Shown here: in pieces, positions 34,818-44,542 of the stretch
How positions within the stretch are numbered: position 1 is the first letter of the stretch
How the letters are laid out: every line of letters begins with the position of its first letter
NCBI GenBank assembly: GCA_002499545.1
Contig: DAME01000003.1
Span: 67,644-131,643 of the forward strand
DNA from: Euryarchaeota archaeon UBA88
GTDB lineage: Archaea; Thermoplasmatota; Poseidoniia; Poseidoniales; Poseidoniaceae
DNA length: 64,000 nt
Direction: 5' to 3'
Made by a program: the position numbers and the translations under genes
Notes under the pieces: generated by a model
The model's database searches: none
Seen by the model: only the letters and a program-made list of their open reading frames with translations
Told to the model about the DNA's origin: nothing

Positions 34818-37800
34818 TCAGCGTTCAAGCGTGAACGCTTGTTCATCAGGCACTGGAGCCATACTCTTGAGCCGCAGCCCCTTCATTGCGATGACTGGAG
34901 CGTCGTCGTCCCCGATAATCACAACATCGTGTACTGTGATACCGGCATCTTCCACCGATGTGCGTAGACTTCGCATGCGGAGTACTTCATCGCGTTCAGG
35001 AACCCGAAGCATCGACGACCACTCAATCCCAACAGGCAGTGACGAGAAACCTTCAGATTCCATCGCCACCAAGCCAGCGTTCTGGAAACCAGCCTCGATC
35101 AACATCGGTAAAGCTTCCAACAACACGACCTCGCCCTGAGTCTCCAAAGCAAACTGGTCGAGAACTGGGAGTTGGTGCCGCATGAGGGCAATTCCATCTG
35201 CTCCGGGCGTCTCCACATCCCCAACACCGCGAAGGACACCTCCGTGTGATTGGAATCGAGGTCCGTGGAAGTATCGCCTGTAAATGAAGGACGGCAACTC
35301 GGAAAGTTCACCCATGGCTGGAGTACCAATGTGAGGCAGCGCATCAACCTCAGATTGTAGGAAAGGTCCAAGGTCGTCGTGCAGTTCAACGAGACGTACA
35401 ACAGCGACATGATGTTCCCGTTGTCCGAACACCTCCCCTTTCGAGTTGGTGAGATCCGAAAGAAGCTGGCATGAAACCCAACTCATGCCACCTTCACTGC
35501 GGAGTAAATCACATTGTACGCGTACCGTCATCGCACCCCTTAGCAACTTTACTGGCAAACCAAAAGTGACTTCTTCAAATCCAGCCAAGCATGCGGAAGG
35601 ACGCAGGAGTAAAGCCCCCTCTGCAAACATCTCCAGTGCCATTACACCAGGATGGTAGGGCACGCCATCGATGGCGTGGTCTGACAAGAATGGATGGTCA
35701 GCCACAGAGAGAGTAGATTGAGTGGTCAGTGTCGTGCCCTCCGAATAATCTAGAACCTTATCGATGAATGGGAACCTGTAAGGGTCTGCCAGTATTGCTG
35801 CCATTTCAGCAGGTAATCGAAGTGGTGATTCACGGAACACATCGTGAACGTCCATGAGACCAAGTCGCCCACATCCCAGAACCCGGCGCTTCCCACCTTT
35901 CAGAGCCTCGTCAACGAATATTTCAACGCCTTTTTCTACTGAAATAGTATCGATACCTGCTGCATCGAAAACGGCTTGGAACGACCCTCGTGTTGCCATT
36001 CCAACATCGCGCCATCCCGTCCATGCAATGGATACTGCTCTGCACGTTCCAGTTGCTGTAAGGCGGGCCATCTCTGCATCAAGTACGCTGTTCGCAGCAG
36101 CATAATCGGTCTGTCCATTGTTACCAAATCGCCCAGCTACGCTGGTGAAACATGCAGCAAAGCGTAATCCATCGCTTTGGGATGCTTCTACTGCCGCTAT
36201 CAAGGCCTGCCATCCATCGACCTTCACTCGAACCACGTTGTCGAACACTTGATTGTCCTTGTCAGCGACGAGTTTCGAATCTTCAAGACCTGCGCCGTGC
36301 ACTATGCCTGTGATTGGGCGACCAAGTTGACTTCCAACCTTCTTCAACCCGTCAACATCAGTTACATTCACTGAATGATAGGATGCAGTATTACCCGTAT
36401 CCTCGATGGTCTTGATGGTGAGGTGCACGTCTCGGCTTCGGGTGAAGTTCTGCCAAGCGTTGTTCCATTCAACCATAGTGACCTTATCACCGTTTTTGGC
36501 ATCAATCATAGAACTACGAAGAGCGTTTTTGCGGTCTGATAGTTGTTCATCAGACCAAGCAAGCCATTCGTTGGTTTCTTCGATGAGGTGTGATCGTCCA
36601 AGCAATGCAAAGTGTGCTCCGATGTTTGAAGACTGCTGAGCAACGCCAATTATTGAAGCAGCGGTAACACCAGACCCGCCTCCTGAAACAATCCACGTAT
36701 CGTCGGACTTGAGAGGCGTTTCGACGTTCGACGAATCCTCGGCGAAGGCGACAAGCGTCCAACGACGTCCATCTCTATCAAGACCGATTTCGACCTCACC
36801 TCCGATATTGAACAAGTCGTGTTCAACTTGTAGCGCCGCCTCGTCTGCATCAAGAATCAATTCAGGATGAAGGTCCAGTGCGCGTGAACGGACATGCTGC
36901 CGTTCAAAGGAATACGATTTGGTCACGCCAGATGCGGCACATTGAACGGCATTGAATCGCTCACCAATATTTCCGTGCCGTCCATCAAGGGCCGTAACTG
37001 ATGCAACCAAGCCATCATTGCGGGTTGAAAGGGCGGCATCGAAGCCTTTCAACAGCCCGAAGTAACCGTGTGCTGCTAAAGCGATTTGAGAGGAAGGAAT
37101 GGTATCTTCAACCCACGATGCACCGGCCAGCTTGAGAGGGGCCATGTGGACAATTCCAGCCACATTGTGAGAGGAAAGTTCACTGCATACTTTCGCAATG
37201 TGTTCGGGGTTGGCAGGATCTGCACGGAAGACCGTTCGTTGACCCTCCATTTGTGTTGACATGTCACGGATATCGCTTTCAAACCCAACTCGAACAGCTG
37301 CAAGTCCGCGGGCTTCTATTTTCTGACATAGTGCCTCTGCGATGCCCCAGCCATCGTCGGTCACCACGATGGTGCCTTCCAGCGAGAGTGGCGAACTGGT
37401 ACCTTGGCACTCCTCGACCTCAACTTGCCAGCGTCGGCACGGATCGGGTGAATCATCCAGCAGCAGCGTTTCAGCAACCGCGAAGTCGCTTGGTTGAGCA
37501 TGTTCAACGGGTGCGATAGAAATTTCAGTCGCTGAACCTCCCCTCATAAGAACGATGTAAGCGATGAAATGATTCAATGTTGGATGGTCAGACAGAATAA
37601 ATTCTTCATCGATAGGAAGTTCGAATGCATCGCGTACATCGCCCATGATTTCGGCTTGCTTGACCGTATCAATTCCCAATTCACCCTCAAGGTCTTGGTC
37701 CAACTCGATGAAATCGCTTGGGTAACCGGTGTGCTTGACAACGATTGAAACCAATTGTTCCACAATCGCTTCATCGGTATGAACGCCTACCGGAGCAGGT

Positions 37801-40800
37801 ACTGGTTCGGGAGGTGAATCGGTCTTGACGGGTTGTGGTTCTGCTGCTGGTTCGACGACTGCTTGGACTGTTGATTTGCCCCCCGTCATGGTTTGAATGT
37901 ACGCAATCATGTGGTTCAGCGTCGGATAGTCTGAGAGAACAAATGCTTCATCGACGGGAAGAGAAAACCGTTCCCTGATCTCTGCCATGATTTCTGCTTG
38001 TTTGACCGTATCAATACCTAATTCGCCTTCGAGATCTTGGTCTAATTCAATGAAGTCACTCGGATAGCCCGTATGATTGACAACGACTTCTACAACTGTA
38101 GCGATGAGTTGAGAATCATCGACTGAGGGCCTGGGCCCGGTTTGAGGAATGGTTTCCGTCGTTGGTACTTCTTTGACTGGTGATTCGGGTACTACAGGGA
38201 TTTCAGCGGATTGTGAAGGTGCAGCAACTGGCGAACCAGATGTCATTCGTTCGATGTACGCAATCATGTGATTAAGGGTCGGATAGTCTGAAAGAATGAA
38301 CTCTTCATCGACTGGAAGTGAGAACTTTTCTCGGATTTCAGCCATGATTTCCGCTTGCTTAACGGTGTCAATACCTAATTCACCTTCCAAGTCTTGTTCT
38401 AATTCGACAAAGTCTGCAGGATACCCCGTATGATTGACGACTACTTCTACAACCGTGGCAACCAAATCGTCAGGTGCTGAAGTCGGTAGCGTTGAGTGGA
38501 CAACTGGAACTGGTTCTGGCATCGGAACTGGTTCTGGGGCAGGTGACGGTTCTGTAACTTCAGCACTCATGCTTGGCATTCCTTCCCAAGCAGCCGTGAC
38601 GTCCCAAGGCAGACCCTGTACGCCGCCATGTAGGTTCTCATCCCCTTTCACATATGCAACCAATTTGTTTTCAAGAATTCGTAAGACAACGTCTTCCGTG
38701 CCTGCGAGACCTCTTGACCATGCCAAGAATTGCGCACCGTTGATTCGTTCGCCGACAACCGGCCACTTGCGAACCAAAGACAGTGCTACTTGAGACCCAA
38801 AACCTGCAGCAAAGCGTAACCCGTACTCCAAGTGCGGATATTCGCCACCCTTGGAGAGGTTCAAATTTCCGAGCTCCGGATCGGTTTCTTTATGATTCGC
38901 AATCGGAGGGATGCGCCCGGTTTCCAGTCCGTACAACATGCTTGCATCCTCGATACCTACACCCATTGGATGGCCAGTGAATCCTTTGGTGTTAGCAATG
39001 ACAAGCGAGTCAGTGCTTTGGCCAAACGTATCGCGCAGAGCGCGGACTTCTGATTGGGCTGAACCCCCACGAGCAGGTGTGAATGTTTCATGCGAGAAGA
39101 ACACCGTTTTTGGCGCCATTTCATGTCGGTCAAGGTCCCATTTCTGTTCCATAGAACCGATGAATTGGTCAACAATTTCAGCAACGTGATCCACGTCTAA
39201 TCGGGTCCCATGGAATGCTGAATTTGCAGTCGTGGCACCAAGTAATTCTGCGATAGGTTGTACACCCCTTTCGGCTGCGACTGAATGCCGTTCAACGACG
39301 AATGCTGCAGCACCCATACCTAAGATCAACCCGTTTCGACGGCGGTCAAACGGCAAAGCAGTTTCTTCAACCACATTACCCGTGGCAGCGGCACCTGAAG
39401 CTGCAAAGCCGCTTCCAATCCATTCCCACAGATCATCGCCAGTGACATCATCTGCTGAGATGATGACAACACGGTCGACTCGATCGCTGTTCAACCAGTC
39501 TTCAGCGACACCAAATGCAGCAGTTGAGGATGCGCATGCGAGATTAATGGTCGTGTTCGGTCCGCGAATCCCAGAATATTGGGCAAATTGTGAATGACCC
39601 ATGTTGAGAGTCTGGAACAAGTATCGACGGTCAAACCGTCCCTCTCCATCATCTCCGTTGGTTTTCGCATGCTGCATCGCTTTTTGCAACCCAGGGAAGC
39701 AGGATGCGAACACGACACCCGTTCGTTCACGTCGATGTTGAGGTACTTCCCAATTCCGAATTAAACGAAGGCCGCCCTTGCCAATTTGCTCGTTTGGAGT
39801 GAGCGGTATTCCGGCATCTCTCAGGGCCAAAAGCCCCGCTGCAACACCCAATTGTGTCGTGATGTCCCATGCCAATATGGATTTAGGGTCGATTCCGAAT
39901 TCATCTGCTAAATCAAACGCTGCCTTCACCCCAGCAAGTTGAGGTATGTCTCCAAACTCAGTTGCTTGTTCCATGTTCACAGAACCGTCTCGGCCTTTGA
40001 TGAGGCGGACGATGTTCTTGTCGAGGAGGCGTTGTTTGTATTCGTCACTGACTTCAGAGATACAGGTCTCACCTCGAATGAGACGCTCAAAGGTGTCTTC
40101 TTCAAAGACGCGTTCTCCTCCGGGTAGACCCAACGACACCCCTGTGATGACATACGGGTCTGCTTTGCGTTGTTCGTGCAGCGACGGTGAAGATGAGTGC
40201 TGAACCGATGCACTTGGGACTGCGTGTACCATTGAGGTGCGAGGCGTCCATGCTGGTGGCGGGCCCTCGACCCAAGCCATCAAGTCGGACGCGAGAACCA
40301 AACTGGAACGGTCGATGTCTGGCTTCGTAGAAGTCTCGGTAGAGATGGTATGGAGTAAGGAGGTCACCTTTTGCTCAGACAGGCCAAGGCCTGCTCGAAG
40401 GTTGACATTACCGTTACAGAATCGAGAGGGGTATCCGCTCAGTGCCGCTAATCGGTCCCCGATGTAGGCCTCTTTGGCTTCACGGGCTGCAACTTCAGGG
40501 TCGATGATTTTTGATTGTTGAACCGTGACGGTTCGAGGTAGTGCAGCAGGAGAAGAGCTTTCAACGGTGGGCAAAGGACGTGAACGGGTCCGCAAATCCT
40601 CCACGTGCGAGGACAATTTTGGTGATGGATTAGCTACGTGATAGGCTTCTAATGGCCCGGCACGGAATCCTTCAGAGAGGACGGTCGAGGTTCCAGCTGG
40701 CCAGATGGGTTGACGGCCGGCTAGAGCTAGCGTACCCAATGCGGAGAGGAAAGAAGCAATACCGCCCTGCTTGGGGTGGTTTGTCATGATTGGAAGATGG

Positions 40801-43637
40801 GGTTGGTCTTCTAGAATTTGAACAGCAAACATTGTCAATGCCCGCTTTGGACCTACTTCAAGGAACACTCGGGCACCTGCCTCATACATGGTTTCAATTT
40901 GTGTCGTCCATTCGACCGCTGATGCCATTTGTGGTGCTAACTTTTCAAGAATACCTGCCTTCGAATCTTTTCCTTCAGTGGGATAAAATTGTCCGTCGAC
41001 GTTCGCAGTGATTGGGATACTAGGCCAGCGAATCTCGAGCCCTTCGAGGAAACGGCGAAGTGGTTCGTTCGCAGGGGCGACGATGCGTGAATGGAATGCG
41101 TGAGATGTAGCGAGGGGGACGCACTGGAAACCTTTGGCATCAAACGTAGCCACGGCATTCTTGACAGCGTCGGTTTCCCCAGCAATTACGGTCATCTTCG
41201 GAGAGTTCTTGTTGGCAGCAATAACGTAGCCATCCGCTTCACTCAGCACAGCCGCAACCTCATCGTAAGGCGCCATAATACTCGCCATCAGCCCTTTATC
41301 ATCGATTACGACCGAGCCCATTTCAGTACCTCGTGCCGCAGAAGCACGCAGGGCGCCGTCCATGTCAAGAATTCCTGCAGACATCAAGGCAGCGTATTCA
41401 CCAAGTGAGTGCCCAGCGACCATATCGGGCTTTTGCCCATGGTCATTCAGTGCTCGTTCAATGGCTAAGTCGGCTGTAAGCATGGCAGGTTGAGTGTATT
41501 CAGTTTGCTTCAGTTTGAATTCTGCTTCTTTGAGTTGCTCTTTATCCAGATTCGCACGGAGGACGAAACTGGAAAGCGTTTCTCCGTCAAGAACCTCGAC
41601 CATCGTTCTGTCAGCTTGCGCCCACACCTCTTGGACTGATGAAAAACGTTGATACAAGTCATAGGTCATACCGACATACTGACTACCCTGGCCCGGATAC
41701 ATGTGGGCTATCTTTGCCTGAGAAGGAAGTGGAGGATCGTTGGTAATGAGAACGCCTTGGGCCTGTAAGAACCCCCATTTCTCTGAATCGTCCATCGCTT
41801 TCAGGGCCAGAGCGGTTCGCTTGTGGAACTCGGACCATGATGTTGCAACAATGCACATTCGGAATGACGCCTTGGCATCAAATTCAGACGACATATGGTT
41901 CAATACGATCGATAATCGTTGACCGTGGGGGTCGCTGTCGAAATGTTCGCCGTCCAGTTCCAATGATTCAATCTGCGACTTCAACCCGGATAGTTCGTCT
42001 GCCGAGAGCAGGAGAATTCCCCCCTCAATCGCCTTCAACTCGTCGTGAGTCATGCTTGGTGTGGCGGTGGAATCGAGTATAGATGGTGATTCAGGCACCG
42101 TATTCGTACCAATTGTGGAAGTGTTTTTGGCATAAGCATCCCATCGATTCTGCCATTGTGAAGCAAGTTCTGCGTGATAGTCTGGCTCATATCCTTCTAG
42201 AGCGACGTGAAAATTCGTGCCCCCAAATCCGAAGGCAGAGACTCCGGCTCGGCGAGGATGACCTTCTGGACGTGGCCAGTCACGGGCCTCAGTTGGTACG
42301 AAGAACGGGATATTCCCCCAGTCGACGGTGGGATTTGGAGTCTTGAAACCGGCAGAAGGGGGGATTGTTCGATGGTGAAGGGCCATGGCTGATTTGATCA
42401 GGCCAGCGATTCCCGCAGCAGCCTTCAAGTGGCCGATTTGTGACTTTATTGAACCGACTGCGACATGGTCACCCGGTGGTGAACCATCCCATATAAGCGA
42501 AAGAGAGCCCAATTCAGTTGCGTCTCCAACCTTGGTTGAAGTCCCGTGCGCTTCGATGAGTTCCACTGTCGTAGCATTGTATCCCGCTTGCTCGTACGCA
42601 CGGGCAATCGCTTGGAGTTGGCCGCGCTGACTTGGAGCAGTGATTCCCTTGCCCCTACCATCAGATGAACCACCGACGCCCCGAATGACAGCATACACTT
42701 CGTCGCCATCATGAATCGCATCGTTCAAGCGCTTGAGGACAAATGCGCCTGCACCCTCGCCCATCACGAAACCGTTTGCTCCAGCGTCAAAAGGCGTCGA
42801 ATGTGTTGGTGAAAGGGCGCCAATCGCGCTGAACTTCGCGTACGTAGGGGCGTCTAAGCTTCGGTCCGTAGCGCCAGCAACCATGGTGTCGACTTGTCGC
42901 ATCTGTAAGGCGCGACAAGCGTCGAGAACTGCTGCCAAGGACGAGGCACATGCCGCGTCCATTGCGTAATTGGGACCTTGGAGGTCGAGAAGATTCGCTA
43001 CCCTTCCAGCAACAACGTTCGCTAATTCACCTGGCATGGTGTCTTCATTGATGCGAGGGGTGTTTTGAATCATAGAATCGACGAAAGCTTTCGCATTCGA
43101 ATCCGGAAGCCCCTGTGCTTTGGCAAGTTCTGAGACGTGATTCGAATAAATCCGGATGTTGGAAAGGTTTCGGTTCTCGCCACCTAATGCATTCGCAAAT
43201 GCAACTCCAGTACGCTTTCGGTCGATGTCTTTCTCAACGCCATCATACCCTGCTTGTTCAATTGCAGCGGCAGCGACGCTGACCGCCCATTGCTGGCTCA
43301 AATCGATTTGAGATAATGTTCCTGGTGGCTGCTTCCAGCGCCGCCAATCGAATTCATACCCCTCGACCATTGCACCAATTTTCGAATAAGTGAATCCTTC
43401 CTCGATATTACCCGGTCCGCCTTCGCGATAGAAATGCTTCATCGGCCCGGTCCAGCGGTCATCCCGCAGCGTCCGAATACTGACTTTGGCATCGAGAATG
43501 TTTTGCCAAAACGCATCGATATCTGGGGCATCGGGCATCAGTGCTGAAATCCCAACCACTGCAATGGGTTCAAACGGACCTTGGTCAAGGCCCTCGATTT
43601 CGTTTCCTTTCGAATCTTTAACCATAGAATCCCTCAT
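34818..43637 (-). CDS. Multidomain fatty-acid/polyketide synthase: KS-AT-KS-ACPx3-KR-DH
   Basis: A 2939-residue iterative synthase, probably cytosolic. Order: ketosynthase 1 (about 20-470; Cys230 in DAACASS, His364 in EAHGTST, His403 in GHLKAAAG), acyltransferase (about 670-1000; Ser744 in GHSLGEY), a second ketosynthase (about 1160-1640; Cys1368 in NLACASST, then SHETFTPARGG and TGHPMGVG), three carrier domains (Thr1758, Thr1877, about Thr1991 in LGIDTVKQAE), a ketoreductase (Gly-rich SGGGSGVTAA near 2312, Tyr2512 in GQTDYAAAN) and a C-terminal hot-dog dehydratase (His2654 in DHAIDGVPYHPG). The plan resembles PfaA-type polyunsaturated-acid synthases and bacterial relatives. ATG 43637 overlaps the fabI stop as ATGA; the open frame up to 43736 lies inside fabI. 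With FabI and the PPTase it forms a complete set. Product unknown. Confidence 0.93.
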   Translation of the reverse strand: MRDSMVKDSKGNEIEGLDQGPFEPIAVVGISALMPDAPDIDAFWQNILDAKVSIRTLRDDRWTGPMKHFYREGGPGNIEEGFTYSKIGAMVEGYEFDWRRWKQPPGTLSQIDLSQQWAVSVAAAAIEQAGYDGVEKDIDRKRTGVAFANALGGENRNLSNIRIYSNHVSELAKAQGLPDSNAKAFVDSMIQNTPRINEDTMPGELANVVAGRVANLLDLQGPNYAMDAACASSLAAVLDACRALQMRQVDTMVAGATDRSLDAPTYAKFSAIGALSPTHSTPFDAGANGFVMGEGAGAFVLKRLNDAIHDGDEVYAVIRGVGGSSDGRGKGITAPSQRGQLQAIARAYEQAGYNATTVELIEAHGTSTKVGDATELGSLSLIWDGSPPGDHVAVGSIKSQIGHLKAAAGIAGLIKSAMALHHRTIPPSAGFKTPNPTVDWGNIPFFVPTEARDWPRPEGHPRRAGVSAFGFGGTNFHVALEGYEPDYHAELASQWQNRWDAYAKNTSTIGTNTVPESPSILDSTATPSMTHDELKAIEGGILLLSADELSGLKSQIESLELDGEHFDSDPHGQRLSIVLNHMSSEFDAKASFRMCIVATSWSEFHKRTALALKAMDDSEKWGFLQAQGVLITNDPPLPSQAKIAHMYPGQGSQYVGMTYDLYQRFSSVQEVWAQADRTMVEVLDGETLSSFVLRANLDKEQLKEAEFKLKQTEYTQPAMLTADLAIERALNDHGQKPDMVAGHSLGEYAALMSAGILDMDGALRASAARGTEMGSVVIDDKGLMASIMAPYDEVAAVLSEADGYVIAANKNSPKMTVIAGETDAVKNAVATFDAKGFQCVPLATSHAFHSRIVAPANEPLRRFLEGLEIRWPSIPITANVDGQFYPTEGKDSKAGILEKLAPQMASAVEWTTQIETMYEAGARVFLEVGPKRALTMFAVQILEDQPHLPIMTNHPKQGGIASFLSALGTLALAGRQPIWPAGTSTVLSEGFRAGPLEAYHVANPSPKLSSHVEDLRTRSRPLPTVESSSPAALPRTVTVQQSKIIDPEVAAREAKEAYIGDRLAALSGYPSRFCNGNVNLRAGLGLSEQKVTSLLHTISTETSTKPDIDRSSLVLASDLMAWVEGPPPAWTPRTSMVHAVPSASVQHSSSPSLHEQRKADPYVITGVSLGLPGGERVFEEDTFERLIRGETCISEVSDEYKQRLLDKNIVRLIKGRDGSVNMEQATEFGDIPQLAGVKAAFDLADEFGIDPKSILAWDITTQLGVAAGLLALRDAGIPLTPNEQIGKGGLRLIRNWEVPQHRRERTGVVFASCFPGLQKAMQHAKTNGDDGEGRFDRRYLFQTLNMGHSQFAQYSGIRGPNTTINLACASSTAAFGVAEDWLNSDRVDRVVIISADDVTGDDLWEWIGSGFAASGAAATGNVVEETALPFDRRRNGLILGMGAAAFVVERHSVAAERGVQPIAELLGATTANSAFHGTRLDVDHVAEIVDQFIGSMEQKWDLDRHEMAPKTVFFSHETFTPARGGSAQSEVRALRDTFGQSTDSLVIANTKGFTGHPMGVGIEDASMLYGLETGRIPPIANHKETDPELGNLNLSKGGEYPHLEYGLRFAAGFGSQVALSLVRKWPVVGERINGAQFLAWSRGLAGTEDVVLRILENKLVAYVKGDENLHGGVQGLPWDVTAAWEGMPSMSAEVTEPSPAPEPVPMPEPVPVVHSTLPTSAPDDLVATVVEVVVNHTGYPADFVELEQDLEGELGIDTVKQAEIMAEIREKFSLPVDEEFILSDYPTLNHMIAYIERMTSGSPVAAPSQSAEIPVVPESPVKEVPTTETIPQTGPRPSVDDSQLIATVVEVVVNHTGYPSDFIELDQDLEGELGIDTVKQAEIMAEIRERFSLPVDEAFVLSDYPTLNHMIAYIQTMTGGKSTVQAVVEPAAEPQPVKTDSPPEPVPAPVGVHTDEAIVEQLVSIVVKHTGYPSDFIELDQDLEGELGIDTVKQAEIMGDVRDAFELPIDEEFILSDHPTLNHFIAYIVLMRGGSATEISIAPVEHAQPSDFAVAETLLLDDSPDPCRRWQVEVEECQGTSSPLSLEGTIVVTDDGWGIAEALCQKIEARGLAAVRVGFESDIRDMSTQMEGQRTVFRADPANPEHIAKVCSELSSHNVAGIVHMAPLKLAGASWVEDTIPSSQIALAAHGYFGLLKGFDAALSTRNDGLVASVTALDGRHGNIGERFNAVQCAASGVTKSYSFERQHVRSRALDLHPELILDADEAALQVEHDLFNIGGEVEIGLDRDGRRWTLVAFAEDSSNVETPLKSDDTWIVSGGGSGVTAASIIGVAQQSSNIGAHFALLGRSHLIEETNEWLAWSDEQLSDRKNALRSSMIDAKNGDKVTMVEWNNAWQNFTRSRDVHLTIKTIEDTGNTASYHSVNVTDVDGLKKVGSQLGRPITGIVHGAGLEDSKLVADKDNQVFDNVVRVKVDGWQALIAAVEASQSDGLRFAACFTSVAGRFGNNGQTDYAAANSVLDAEMARLTATGTCRAVSIAWTGWRDVGMATRGSFQAVFDAAGIDTISVEKGVEIFVDEALKGGKRRVLGCGRLGLMDVHDVFRESPLRLPAEMAAILADPYRFPFIDKVLDYSEGTTLTTQSTLSVADHPFLSDHAIDGVPYHPGVMALEMFAEGALLLRPSACLAGFEEVTFGLPVKLLRGAMTVRVQCDLLRSEGGMSWVSCQLLSDLTNSKGEVFGQREHHVAVVRLVELHDDLGPFLQSEVDALPHIGTPAMGELSELPSFIYRRYFHGPRFQSHGGVLRGVGDVETPGADGIALMRHQLPVLDQFALETQGEVVLLEALPMLIEAGFQNAGLVAMESEGFSSLPVGIEWSSMLRVPERDEVLRMRSLRTSVEDAGITVHDVVIIGDDDAPVIAMKGLRLKSMAPVPDEQAFTLER
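37542..38435 (-). repeat. Three tandem carrier-protein repeats within the synthase
   Basis: Three copies of a domain of about 66 residues, each with HTGYP(A/S)DF, LDQDLEGELGIDTVKQAEIM-like core and a closing LSD(Y/H)PTLNH segment, joined by Pro/Glu/Val-rich linkers of about 40-50 residues. The core codons are ACC, ACG and ACG for Thr at the place of the phosphopantetheine Ser. The copies are clearly related at the DNA level. Confidence 0.9.
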
Positions 43638-44428
43638 TGGTCCATAATGCTCGGAGGCACCATCGTGATTGAGTATCCACCATCGACGTAAATGCATTGG
43701 CCGGTCACGCCACTTGCAAGAGGACTTGCAAGCCACAGCGTGGCACCTGCAACGTCTTCTTGGTTGACATTTCTCCTCAAAGGAGCGTTTTCCTCGACGT
43801 GAGCAAGGATGTTATCGAAACCAGGGACTCCGCTTGCGGCAATGGTGCGAATCGGCCCGGAAGATATGGCGTTAACTCGGTGACCTTCGGGGCCTAAATG
43901 GCATGCAAGTTCGCGAGTCCAACATTCAAGGGCTGCTTTGGCCATCGACATAATACCATAATTTGGAACGAATCTATTGGAAGCAGCGTAGGTCAGAGTG
44001 ATCGTTGAAGAACCGGGGTTAAGGTACGGAAGTGCATGCTTCAAACAGCGTTGAAGTGAGTTGGCAGAAATGGTCATTGCCGTGTTAATATCGGTGTCTT
44101 CAACGAAAAGAATTGGGCGGTCGAAGCAGGCTCGAGGTGCAAAGCCGATGGCGTGAATGAGGATATCTGCCTTCTTACCAGGGTGTTCTTTCTCAAAGGC
44201 TTCGAAGAATTCACGAGTCGTTGCGTCTTCTGCAACATCCAGAGGATAAAATCCCCCTATCTGTGGAAGTTTGTCCTTCAGTTGGAAAATACGACTCATG
44301 AATCTTTTCTGATAACCGAGATACAGCGTCACACCTGCGGCAGCGAGATGTTGACAAATCGCCCAAGCAATGGAATCTTCACTGGCGACTCCGAAAACGA
44401 AGGCTGTCTTTCCTTGTAATTTGAGCAT
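43634..44428 (-). CDS. fabI: Enoyl-[acyl-carrier-protein] reductase I
   Basis: A 264-residue FabI-type short-chain reductase that reduces the enoyl-ACP double bond with NADH or NADPH. The start GKTAFVFGVASEDSIAWAI matches the FabI cofactor site. The catalytic set TYAASNRFVPNYGIMSMAK has Tyr147, Tyr157 and Lys164, aligned with E. coli Tyr146/Tyr156/Lys163. SGPIRTIAASGV is the substrate-binding loop, and GQCIYVDGGYSI ends the fold. I chose ATG 44428 with GGTG just upstream; a GTG at 44467 would add 13 residues. It supplies the enoyl reductase that the downstream synthase lacks and overlaps that gene by 4 bp. FabI is a bacterial family, rare in archaea. Confidence 0.93.
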   Translation of the reverse strand: MLKLQGKTAFVFGVASEDSIAWAICQHLAAAGVTLYLGYQKRFMSRIFQLKDKLPQIGGFYPLDVAEDATTREFFEAFEKEHPGKKADILIHAIGFAPRACFDRPILFVEDTDINTAMTISANSLQRCLKHALPYLNPGSSTITLTYAASNRFVPNYGIMSMAKAALECWTRELACHLGPEGHRVNAISSGPIRTIAASGVPGFDNILAHVEENAPLRRNVNQEDVAGATLWLASPLASGVTGQCIYVDGGYSITMVPPSIMDQ

Positions 44429-44542
44429 AAATGCACCAACCCAATGGGTAGATGTTGGCTGACACACCAGTCCTATGACTGTTCCCTCTCATGGAATAAA
44501 GAAAACAGTGGTTCTGCAACCCTTTTTTGACGGCCGAAACGG

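Noticed and set aside
35854..43000. Possible frameshifts in the long synthase
   Set aside because: A single frame runs through all domains with their motifs, so no break is needed.
43638..43736. Upstream extension of the synthase by 33 residues
   Set aside because: It lies inside fabI; the ATGA overlap at 43634-43637 gives a better start, and the extra residues look unlike protein.
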